NCBI GenBank assembly: GCA_005884155.1 | Contig: VAXD01000104.1 | Location: 1 to 9,683 of the forward strand | Reading direction: 5' to 3' | DNA: 9,683 bases | Source of the DNA: Actinomycetota bacterium | GTDB lineage: Bacteria; Actinomycetota; Thermoleophilia; Gaiellales; Gaiellaceae | Part shown: positions 1 to 6,618 of the stretch, piece after piece | Position numbering within the stretch: the first letter of the stretch is position 1 | How the letters are laid out: every line of letters begins with the position of its first letter | Notes under the pieces: generated by a model | Told to the model about the DNA's origin: nothing | Database searches by the model: none | Seen by the model: the letters and a program-made list of their open reading frames with translations, nothing else | Translations under genes and position numbers: made by a program

Positions 1-552
1 CGGGCCCATCCGTACGCGCCAGCGCACCTTGCCGGTGTCGGCGTCCATCGCGATCGTCTCGCCGTCCAGGCCGGAACGGTCGGCGTTGCACGGCGGCTTG
101 TTCAGGAACGTCATGAAGACGGTGTGGTCGGCGACAGCGGGCGTCGCAGCGGTGCAGCGCCTCGTCCACCGCTGCCAGACGGCGCCGTGCAGCTTGATGT
201 CGACCGCGAACAGCTTCCCGTTGGCGTTCGCGAAGTAGAGCCGTCCGTAGGCGATCGTGGGTGGGAACTCAACGAGCGCGCGACCGCGGAAGTACCAGCG
301 CACCTTGAACGGCGGCCGCGTCGAAGCCGGAATCCCGCGGGGCGCGCCGTTGCGCCCGGCGTCGTAGCGGTAGGTCGGCCAGAAGACGCTCGTCGGCAGC
401 TTCGGCGGCCGTTTCGCCTGGGTCGTAACGAACTCGACCGACGACGAACCGCGAACGTCCCGGCCCTCGTGCTTCTTGTAGAGCCCGTAGGCGACAAGCG
501 CTGCCGCCGCGGCCAGGACGACGGCCGCCAGCACGATCAGCGCGCGTTTCAT
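1..552 (-). CDS. Membrane-anchored PQQ-type beta-propeller protein, 3' part missing
   Basis: 184 codons are visible from an ATG to the left window edge, with no stop, so the C-terminal part lies outside. Residues about 3-23 form one hydrophobic segment (MKRALIVLAAVVLAAAAALV) followed by YKKHEGR, which reads as an uncleaved anchor or signal peptide with the rest outside the membrane. From about residue 57 it resembles the upstream gene product: WPTYRYDAGRNG matches the YGATPQRTQG stretch there, RPPFKVRWYF matches RPPFRLVWSK, and ALVEFPPTIAYGRLYFANANGKLFAVD matches that protein's ALIEFP blade. Blades of the GKLFAVD ... GAVWQRW and GETIAMDADTGKVRWR type are typical of PQQ/BamB-like repeats. The start ATG overlaps the upstream stop as ATGA. 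The pair look like diverged tandem paralogues. PQQ binding or enzyme activity cannot be claimed; many such propellers are scaffolds or sensors. Confidence 0.85.
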   Translation of the reverse strand, partial: MKRALIVLAAVVLAAAAALVAYGLYKKHEGRDVRGSSSVEFVTTQAKRPPKLPTSVFWPTYRYDAGRNGAPRGIPASTRPPFKVRWYFRGRALVEFPPTIAYGRLYFANANGKLFAVDIKLHGAVWQRWTRRCTAATPAVADHTVFMTFLNKPPCNADRSGLDGETIAMDADTGKVRWRVRMGP

Positions 553-1961
553 CGGTGCCGCGACTCGACCGCGTAGAGGCGCGAGAACCCGTGCAGGAGC
601 AAGCGGCGGCCGTTACCGGAGACCGGGACGAACGCGCCGTCGGGGAACTGGAACACCTGCCGTCCGGTCCGCGCGTTCACGCCGTAGATCCGGTGCCGCC
701 GGTTCGCGAAGTAGACGATCCCGTCCACGATCGTCGAGGCGCCGCCGATCGCGCCTCCGCTCGAAAACGTCCAGAGGATCCGCCCGCTCGAGGCCGAGAG
801 GCAGTAGAGGGCCCCGGTGTAGGAGCCGATGTAGACGCGCCCGTTCCAGACGGAGGGCGACGAGTAGACGTACGCGCCGGTGTTGAGCGACCAGAGCCGC
901 CTCCCGGTCCTCGAGAAGGCGGTCAGCGAGTTGCCGGTGGACGACGGCACGAAGATCCGCCCGTTCGCGACTGCCGGAGTCCCGTAGACACGGCCGTTGA
1001 CCGAGCTCGACCAGCGAAGCCGGCCGTTGCGTGCGGAGAGCGCGAGCAGCCGACCGCCGTAGTCGCCGATGTAGACCGTTCCGTTGACGAGGGCCGCACT
1101 CGAGGTGATCTTGTATCCGGAGCCATACGTCCAGCGTGCGTGGTGCGTGCGCAGGTCGAGCGCGTAGATCCTGCCGGCCCAGTTGCCGAAGTAATCCACG
1201 CCGTCCACGACCACCGGCGACGACTCGATCGGCGCCCCCGTGTAGTACGTCCAGAGGACGCGCCCGTTGTAGCGGTCGAGCACCCAGACGTGCCCGTCCA
1301 TCCCGTGGACGACGAGCACCTTGCCGACGACCGCGGGCGAGGCGGCCATCTTCCCGTGCGGAGTCGCGCGGCGCCAGACGGTCGCGCCTGTGCGCATCGA
1401 GAACGCGCGCACCACGCCGTGGAAGTTGGAGACGAACGCGACCTCGTCGTCGACGACGGCCGGGAACTCGATCAGCGCGCCGACCGGCTTGCTCCAGACG
1501 AGCCGGAACGGCGGACGGACGTGAATGTACGGCTGGCCCTGGGTCCGCTGCGGCGTCGCGCCGTACATCGTCCACTGCAGCTTCGTCTGGAAGACGCGGA
1601 CGGCGACCAGCGGGCGGTTGCTCCACTTGATCCGGCGCGTGAACGGGTCGTAGCCGTGCTTGGCCACGGTCGTGATCAGGCGGCCGCGGTGCGGAAGCAG
1701 GATCCGCGCGATGCCGTGGCGGTTCGTGCGGCCCGGGCGACCCATCACGTGGACTGTCGCGCCGCGAACGGGCGTGCTCAGGTCGCCGTCGAGCACGACG
1801 AGACGGATCCACGACGGCTTCGGGCGCTTCGGCGGCTGGAGAGCTGCGGCGGGCGCGTGCCGTGTGGTTAGTTGGGCGTGCTGCGTCTCGCCACAGCCCC
1901 CGACTAGAAGCAGCAGCGGCAGCAGCAGAACGACCAAACCGACCCCGAACCGACGCATCAC
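549..1961 (-). CDS. Exported beta-propeller lipoprotein with N-terminal Ig/carboxypeptidase-regulatory-like domain
   Basis: 470 residues. The N-terminus has arginines followed by a long leucine-rich stretch and a lipobox-like LVGGC, so Cys23 is the probable lipidated residue. Residues about 50-125 (WIRLVVLDGD, PVRGATVHVMG, GRTNRHGIARILLP, ITTVAKHGYDP) look like a small beta-sandwich of the carboxypeptidase-regulatory type. Residues about 132-470 hold repeated PQQ/BamB-type blades, each ending in a motif such as GATVWR, GRVLWTY, HHARWTY, GRLRWSS, GRRLWSL, GRILWTF and GRQVFQF. That is seven, consistent with a closed propeller. The first start is GTG at 1961, with ATG three bases later; GGAGG lies 14 and 17 bases upstream of them respectively, so the ATG is a plausible alternative. 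It follows the GT2 gene by 22 bases and overlaps the next propeller gene by four. Role in the glycan locus is unknown: scaffold, sensor or polymer binding are all possible. Confidence 0.88.
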   Translation of the reverse strand: MMRRFGVGLVVLLLPLLLLVGGCGETQHAQLTTRHAPAAALQPPKRPKPSWIRLVVLDGDLSTPVRGATVHVMGRPGRTNRHGIARILLPHRGRLITTVAKHGYDPFTRRIKWSNRPLVAVRVFQTKLQWTMYGATPQRTQGQPYIHVRPPFRLVWSKPVGALIEFPAVVDDEVAFVSNFHGVVRAFSMRTGATVWRRATPHGKMAASPAVVGKVLVVHGMDGHVWVLDRYNGRVLWTYYTGAPIESSPVVVDGVDYFGNWAGRIYALDLRTHHARWTYGSGYKITSSAALVNGTVYIGDYGGRLLALSARNGRLRWSSSVNGRVYGTPAVANGRIFVPSSTGNSLTAFSRTGRRLWSLNTGAYVYSSPSVWNGRVYIGSYTGALYCLSASSGRILWTFSSGGAIGGASTIVDGIVYFANRRHRIYGVNARTGRQVFQFPDGAFVPVSGNGRRLLLHGFSRLYAVESRHR

Positions 1962-1975
1962 AGCAGGCTAGATCG

Positions 1976-1980
1976 CCTCC
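1976..1980 (-). promoter_or_regulatory. Shine-Dalgarno site for the beta-propeller lipoprotein
   Basis: GGAGG on the minus strand, in the 22-base gap after the GT2 stop codon. The spacing to the GTG (14 bases) or ATG (17 bases) is longer than usual, so which start is used is uncertain by one codon. Confidence 0.5.
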
Positions 1981-1983
1981 CGG

Positions 1984-3096
1984 CTAGCGGGTCCCTTCCG
2001 CTTTCTCCCACATCAGAGGCGCTCCCTCCCGCAGGTAGCGCCCGAGCGCCGCGACCGTCGCCGAGGTCATCAGAAGGTAGTAGTAGGCGATCCCTGCGCA
2101 CGGGACCGGCAGACGTAGGCGGCCGGCCGCGGCGAGCGCAAGCCAGGCGGCCTGGGCGGCGAGCGCGGCCTGGTACGGCCAGCCTTCGCCGACGAGCGCG
2201 ATGCTCGTCGCGAGCAGCGTCAGGTGCAGGAAGCCGCTCGCGTAGCGCAGGACGCGATGGGAGAGCAGCTCGGCCAGGTAGAGCGGCGGCTGGCCGCGCA
2301 GGCTCCCGGCCTCGAACAGGTGCCGCCACGACCAGGGCAGCATCCGCACCTTGCGCCGGAATTCGTCCTCGTTGTCCTTGCTCGGCTTCTCGAACGCGAG
2401 CGCCTCGGGCTCGTAGACCGCGCGGCGGCCGCGCTGCACCATCAGCGCGGGGAAGCCCAGGTCGTGCCCAAACGGCCACTCGACGTAGTCATCGCGCCGC
2501 ACGGCGTAGATCGCGCCGTTGCCGCCAGTGATCGAGCCGAGCGCGGACTCGCTCTCCCGCAGCCAGAGCTCGTAGCGCCAGTAGAGGCCCTCCTTGTTCG
2601 TGCCGTCTTGCCGCTGGAACTGCACCTTCCCGCAGACGTACGCGACGTCCGGGTCAGCAAAGCTGCGCACGAGCTTGCGAAGGGCGTCGGGGGCCCAGGT
2701 CGCGTTCGCGTCGCCGAACGCGACGATCTCGCTGTCGGTCTCCCGGACGGCTTGGTTCATCGTCGGCAGCTTCCCGCCACGCTCGCACTCGAGCAGGCGG
2801 ACTCGTCCGTCGAAGCTCTCGACGATCTCGTGCGTGCGGTCTGTCGAACCGTCCGAGGCGACGACGAGCTGGAGCTTGTCCTCCGGATAGTCCAGCTCGA
2901 GCAGGTTCTCGACGCGAGCCCCGATCACGTCCTCCTCGTCGTGCGCGGGGACGATCAGCGTCACGGAGGGTGTGATGTCGTCCTTTGCGACGTCGCGCCA
3001 CCGAAGCTGCCGCAGACCAGCCGCAGCAACCGGATAACCGACGTGGGTCCATGCGAGCCCGCCGAGGCTCGCCCAGAAAAGCGTCTTCAGAATCAC
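1984..3096 (-). CDS. Membrane-bound family 2 glycosyltransferase
   Basis: 370 residues from the GTG at 3096. An N-terminal membrane segment (about 4-28, containing THVGYPV) precedes a GT-A fold: VPAHDEE (49-55), SDGS (81-84), GGK (107-109), GDANATW (128-134), then GLYWRYELWLRESES and GGNGAIYAVRR (191-201), and D212 in GHDLGFP. The C-terminus has about three hydrophobic segments (289-352). This is the layout of processive or membrane GT2 enzymes that move a sugar from a nucleotide donor at the cytoplasmic face. The DxD position reads DAN, and RMLPWSW stands where cellulose-synthase-like enzymes have QxxRW, so a single-addition enzyme is as likely as a polymerase. The open frame reaches TTG at 3141 (385 residues) with another GTG at 3120. 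I prefer 3096 because it starts four bases after the upstream stop and directly at the membrane segment, but no start has a strong ribosome site. Confidence 0.9.
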   Translation of the reverse strand: MILKTLFWASLGGLAWTHVGYPVAAAGLRQLRWRDVAKDDITPSVTLIVPAHDEEDVIGARVENLLELDYPEDKLQLVVASDGSTDRTHEIVESFDGRVRLLECERGGKLPTMNQAVRETDSEIVAFGDANATWAPDALRKLVRSFADPDVAYVCGKVQFQRQDGTNKEGLYWRYELWLRESESALGSITGGNGAIYAVRRDDYVEWPFGHDLGFPALMVQRGRRAVYEPEALAFEKPSKDNEDEFRRKVRMLPWSWRHLFEAGSLRGQPPLYLAELLSHRVLRYASGFLHLTLLATSIALVGEGWPYQAALAAQAAWLALAAAGRLRLPVPCAGIAYYYLLMTSATVAALGRYLREGAPLMWEKAEGTR

Positions 3097-3100
3097 GCCG

Positions 3101-3987
3101 TCACGGTACCGCGCCCGCACGGTCGATCGCTCTGGCGACAAGCGCAGGACGGGCGAGCATCGAGAGATGGCCGGCGCCCGGGATGTCGACGAAGGGCACT
3201 TTCAGGAGCGCAGCGGTCTGCCTCCCGGCGCTCACAGAGTCGACGGTGTCATGGCTTCCCCAGGCGACCAGCGCAGGGACCTTCACCCTCTCCAACGTCG
3301 AGGCGGAGACGCCCTGGATGCCGTGCCCGAGCATCGATGCGAATGCGGCCGCGGTGCCGCTGACACGGAATGGCCGCTCCCACTGCTCGATGAAGGCGCG
3401 GTTGAAGGGCGGCGGGCCGGACCCCCAGGCGCTGCGCAGTCCCTTGCGATAGAGCCAGTCCCAGTCCGTTGCGATCCGGTAGAGGCTCGTGTACCAGGGC
3501 GGCACGAGCAGATGCGAAAGCCAGGCAGCCCCTCCGCCGCCGGGTCGTGCGTCACCGTCCAAAAGCACGATCCGCCTGGTTGCATTCGGCGCGTTCTTGG
3601 CCAGCGACACCGCAACCGCCGCGCCGAGCGAGTGCCCGACGAGGACCGGCCGGTGCAGGCCCAGGCTTTGGTCGAAGCCGCGAACGAGCTCGGCCCAGTG
3701 GACAAGCGTGTACGGGCCGCGCCGCTCCGAGTAGCCGAACGGTGGGAGACCCAGGCGGGCTCGATGAACCCGCCGAGCAGCACGACCGGAGTTCCGTGCG
3801 ACCCCCAGGTCCGGTAGGCGAGCTCGGTGCCGTCAACGCGCACATACGGGCCCGCGTAGAGCTTCGTGGCGGCGACGTCGCGACCGGACGTGACCGCGTT
3901 GAAGATCAGCGAAGCCTCCGTCAGAGCGAGGAACAAGCCGAGCAGCCCGATGCCGAGCCAGCGGAGCACGCGCTTCAGCCGCTGCAC
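3101..3987 (-). pseudogene. Alpha/beta hydrolase, frameshifted with probable internal deletion
   Basis: Two pieces in different frames make one alpha/beta hydrolase. The first frame runs from GTG at 3987 to about 3748: a hydrophobic N-terminal anchor (LGIGLLGLFLALTEASLIF), then YVRVDGTELAYRTWG and VVLLGGFIEPAWV, the usual strand and oxyanion region. The second begins near 3745 (PPFGYSERRGPYTLVHWAEL) and continues to TGA at 3101. It carries the nucleophile elbow GHSLG (Ser codon at 3629-3631), the acid in WGSHDTVD (Asp codon 3248-3250) and the histidine in GAGHLSML (His codon 3167-3169). The residues usually lying between these pieces (the stretch ending in a D-L-P-like motif before FGYS) are absent, about 20 codons by comparison with the family. 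A deletion not divisible by three therefore explains the break better than a single-base error. The joined parts give about 294 residues. The substrate is unknown; an assembly fault is possible. The nine-base gap upstream places it in the operon. Confidence 0.8.
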
Positions 3988-3996
3988 GCGGGCAGG

Positions 3997-5148
3997 CTAA
4001 TCGACGAACTTCAACGCGAAGTAGAAGCTGCTGACCCGGCCTCGGTGAACGTTGATGAAGAACCACGGCTTGAGGAAGTTGTCGCCCGTCGCAGGAAGGG
4101 AGCGCTTGCCACGGCCGACCTTGACCCAGCACCGGCACGGCCCTTCGCGGAGCCGGAGATTCCACATGAACCCGTGCCAGAGATGCAGGCATGCGTAGCC
4201 CATCGTCCTGTGGCACAGGCCGAGCGGGATCCGGCTTCCGACGCCGAAGCCGTTCTTCGTTCGGTAGTACGGAGTCGTGAAACGAATCGCGCTGACTTGG
4301 CCCCGGTCGAACGTGACATCCACGATTCCGCCGTGCAATCGGTAGCCGTACCTCGGCTCGGGGCCATAGTCGGCCGCCACTTCCTCCTTGAAACCGCCGA
4401 GCGAGATGTCGCCGATTCGGCTCCACGGAACGAACACCGGAGGATCCGAGCCCTGGGTGATCAGCCAGCGCGTGAACGTTGTGGAGCCGGGGCCCAATGA
4501 GCACGCGGCCAGGTCGCCGCGGCGCCACGGTCGCCGCCGCGGGAAGCATGCCTCGCTACGGCCGCCGTTGGGGTAGAGGCAGCTGACCGCGGATCTGGCC
4601 GACTCTTCGGCGAGGAAGCAACGGCCTCGTTGCTCCCCCTTGAAGCGGAGGCCAGGCCGGAGCTTTCCACTCGCCGTCCATGGCTGGATGTAGCCGTCCA
4701 CGCGCGGATAGCGATGCCATGCGAGTGGCGGCGTCGGGTGCGTCCCTTTCAACGGCGAGTCGGGCTTGAGCACACCATGTCTGTCGAGTTTGGCGTTCTC
4801 CGGCAGGCGCGGCCCGGTGGCCTCGTGGAGCGGCGGGCACCAGTAGGCGCCGGGGTCGGATTGCACGCAGGTCCACGTCCCGTCTCCTACGTCGATTCCG
4901 ACGATGCAGAAACGGCGCGAGGCCAGTTGGATCGTGGAATGCTCCTTGGCATTCGGCCGGCGGAAGGCGACATTCACAGGCCCCGGGCCCCAGCCGACCA
5001 TGTTGCCCTGGTTCCAGCGGTCGACGCACGTGCGAAGCGTCTGCGTGACCGGCGTCGAGTGTCCGCTGCAGCTAAAGAGCCCGGCGGTAAGCAGGAAAGA
5101 AACCGTCGAAGCCTTTCCCACCAAGCCTGCGATACGCATCGTCGTCAT
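3997..5148 (-). CDS. Exported cysteine-rich protein of unknown function
   Basis: 383 residues; I do not recognise a named family. Residues 1-26 look like a signal peptide with a hydrophobic core (TVSFLLTAGLF) ending in LFSC, so Cys27 may be a lipobox cysteine, though Phe at -2 is unusual. The mature part has 12 more cysteines (41, 81, 94, 104, 177, 190, 201, 216, 312, 320, 338, 340), suggesting disulphides outside the cell. Residues 41-105 hold CVDRWNQGNMVGWG and TWTCV ... YWCPP. Residues about 245-310 (GDISLGGFKEEVAADYG, GGIVDVTFDRGQVSAIRF, YRTKNGFGVGS) resemble a BamE/SmpA-like small alpha-beta module, but this is a weak resemblance. GC is visibly lower than the rest: two 60-base lines I counted (4021 and 4261) give 55% and 58%, against 73% for a line at 7081. 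It starts 77 bases inside the FemAB-like gene in another frame. ATG at 5139 is a second possible start. Confidence 0.75.
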   Translation of the reverse strand: MTTMRIAGLVGKASTVSFLLTAGLFSCSGHSTPVTQTLRTCVDRWNQGNMVGWGPGPVNVAFRRPNAKEHSTIQLASRRFCIVGIDVGDGTWTCVQSDPGAYWCPPLHEATGPRLPENAKLDRHGVLKPDSPLKGTHPTPPLAWHRYPRVDGYIQPWTASGKLRPGLRFKGEQRGRCFLAEESARSAVSCLYPNGGRSEACFPRRRPWRRGDLAACSLGPGSTTFTRWLITQGSDPPVFVPWSRIGDISLGGFKEEVAADYGPEPRYGYRLHGGIVDVTFDRGQVSAIRFTTPYYRTKNGFGVGSRIPLGLCHRTMGYACLHLWHGFMWNLRLREGPCRCWVKVGRGKRSLPATGDNFLKPWFFINVHRGRVSSFYFALKFVD

Positions 5149-5998
5149 GGATGGCCTTCCCGACCGCGGATTCGATCAATCCGCCCTCGTCGAAGCGGAG
5201 CTTGAACTGAAGCAGCGAATCGTCGGCGCCGCCGACGCCGCCGCCGAGGTGGAAGCGCTCGTAGCCCTCGTCGCGTGCCCACTCGGCGGTGCGCAGGAAG
5301 AGGAGGTTGTTCGCGCCACCTGAACGCTCGGAGGCGCCGAGGTGGTAGTGGAGCCACGGCTTGCTTGCGAGGCCGAGCAGGGCCGCGGTCAGCTCGCCGT
5401 CCTGCAGCGCCTCGAAGAGGACGAGCCAGTCGCGGTTTGCGAGCGACTGCCAGTACTCCTCCGGGAAGTAGTAGAAGCCGGTCGCGCCCTTTTCGGCCAT
5501 CGTGCGCTCGTAGAGGCGGGCGAACGGCCCGAGGTCGGGCGGCGCGGTTGTGATCCGAATCTCGATCCCGGCCGCCTCGGCCTTGCGCACGGCTCGGCGA
5601 TGGTGGCGGTGGAGCCGCTCGAAGAGATCGCCCTCGAGCCGCCACGCGACGGTCCCTCCGCGCGACTCGACGTGGAAGCGCGAGGGCCGGTGGTTCTGGA
5701 AACGCGGGTGGAACCACGTGAACGTCGTCACGAGCCCGCGCTCGCGGCACCAGTCCTCGTACAACTCGTAGAACCGCGGCGAGTCGCCGACCGGCCCGCC
5801 GAAGCCGTAGAGCCCGGTGGCGTCGCGCGTGCCGTCAGTCTCGCGAACGATGCACGGGAAGACCGTGCCCTCGGTGTGAAGCAGAACCAGCTCGCCGGGA
5901 TCCAGTAGGACGGCGGTCTCGGCGTACTCGCGACGCAAGTACGCGTCGGCGGGAACGGCCGCGTCCCAGTCGCTGGGCGCGACCTCCTCCAGGCTCAC
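5072..5998 (-). CDS. FemAB/GNAT-like acyl- or aminoacyltransferase
   Basis: 308 residues from GTG at 5998. The pattern fits the FemAB-like GNAT group (Acetyltransf_6 type), often found in polysaccharide loci: LYGFGGPVGDSP (63-74), TTFTWFHPRFQNH (91-103), a basic helix RHHRRAVRKAEAAGI (130-144), LYERTMAEKGATGFYYFPE (162-180), then the core LHYHLGASER (216-225), GGANNLLFLRTAEWARDEGY (228-246), FHLGGGVGG (249-257) and SLLQFKLRF (261-269), closing with FFPAYR. Relatives transfer an amino acid or acyl group to a cell-wall or glycan amine. Donor and acceptor here are unknown, and there is no signal peptide, so it should act in the cytoplasm on a lipid-linked intermediate. GTG overlaps the sugar-transferase stop as GTGA. 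The frame stays open up to 6787, but everything beyond 5998 is antisense-like low-complexity Arg/Pro sequence, so the longer start is rejected. Its last 77 bases are shared with the next gene. Confidence 0.88.
   Translation of the reverse strand: MSLEEVAPSDWDAAVPADAYLRREYAETAVLLDPGELVLLHTEGTVFPCIVRETDGTRDATGLYGFGGPVGDSPRFYELYEDWCRERGLVTTFTWFHPRFQNHRPSRFHVESRGGTVAWRLEGDLFERLHRHHRRAVRKAEAAGIEIRITTAPPDLGPFARLYERTMAEKGATGFYYFPEEYWQSLANRDWLVLFEALQDGELTAALLGLASKPWLHYHLGASERSGGANNLLFLRTAEWARDEGYERFHLGGGVGGADDSLLQFKLRFDEGGLIESAVGKAIHDDDAYRRLGGKGFDGFFPAYRRAL
5155..5161 (-). promoter_or_regulatory. Candidate Shine-Dalgarno site for the Cys-rich protein
   Basis: GGGAAGG on the minus strand ends six bases before the ATG at 5148. 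It lies inside the coding sequence of the FemAB-like gene and supports 5148 as a real start in the overlap. Confidence 0.4.
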
Positions 5999-6618
5999 TT
6001 GTCGGTCCGGGCGCGCTCGATGTTCATCGTGTCGACGACGGGCTGCTCGCCGCTGCGGCCGAGCTCGCTGAAGGTCCGCCAGAGGATCTTCGCGTCGAGC
6101 CGGAGCGACCAGTGGTCGATGTACCAGATGTCCTGCTCGATCCGCTCGGGCCAGCCGATCGCCTCGCGGCCGTTCACCTGCGACCAGCCGGTAATGCCGG
6201 GCTCGACCGACAGGCGGCGGCGATCGTGCTCGGTGTAGTGCGCGGCCTGTTCGACGAGGTCCGGGCGCGGGCCGACGAGGCTCATCTGGCCGCGGAGCAC
6301 GTTCCAGAGCTGGGGTAGCTCGTCGAGACCACTGCGGCGGAGGAAGCGGCCTACGCGCGTGATCCGGGGGTCGTTCTCGACGACGCCGAACGGGTCCTCG
6401 GTCAGCTGCGGGGCGAGCTCGAGCGCGTTCTGCACCATCGTCCGGAACTTGAGCATCCGGAACGTCTTGCCTTCCTTGCCTGCGCGGTCCTGGGCCAGGA
6501 TCGCGGGGCGGCCGGAGTCGAGCAGGATCCAGAGGGCGATCCCAACGAGCAGCGGTGACAGAAGCAGGAGAAGCAGCGCGGCTGCAATGCGGTCGGCGAT
6601 CCACTTGACGAGCCTCAC
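5995..6618 (-). CDS. Monotopic bacterial sugar transferase (polyprenyl-phosphate sugar-1-phosphate transferase)
   Basis: 207 residues, the short PglC-like form with only the catalytic domain rather than the long WcaJ type with extra membrane helices. A hydrophobic re-entrant helix (about 11-33, IAAALLLLLLSPLLVGIALW) is followed by QDRAGKEGKTF (43-53), MLKFRTM (55-61), RVGRFLRRSGLDELPQLWNV (88-107), GQMSLVGPRPD (110-120) and PGITGWSQVNGR (140-151). D99-E100 are the expected catalytic Asp-Glu pair. The family moves a sugar-1-phosphate from a nucleotide sugar to polyprenyl phosphate on the inner membrane face, so this enzyme probably starts repeat-unit assembly; the sugar cannot be read from sequence. 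GTG at 6618 overlaps the upstream stop as GTGA and has GAGG seven bases before it. An upstream start in the same frame (6669) would add residues from inside the GT4 gene and is less likely. Confidence 0.95.
   Translation of the reverse strand: MRLVKWIADRIAAALLLLLLSPLLVGIALWILLDSGRPAILAQDRAGKEGKTFRMLKFRTMVQNALELAPQLTEDPFGVVENDPRITRVGRFLRRSGLDELPQLWNVLRGQMSLVGPRPDLVEQAAHYTEHDRRRLSVEPGITGWSQVNGREAIGWPERIEQDIWYIDHWSLRLDAKILWRTFSELGRSGEQPVVDTMNIERARTDK

Noticed and set aside
555..1871. 438-codon open frame on the plus strand across the propeller gene
   Set aside because: Arg/Asp/Val-rich antisense reading without recognisable motifs; the minus strand encodes a clear repeat protein. It follows from high GC at third positions.
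2224..3363. 379-codon plus-strand open frame across the GT2 gene
   Set aside because: Antisense shadow of a gene with clear GT2 motifs; low-complexity composition.
3469..4500. 343-codon plus-strand open frame across the hydrolase and the Cys-rich gene
   Set aside because: Spans two minus-strand genes and the frameshift site with no domain of its own; Arg/Ala-rich.
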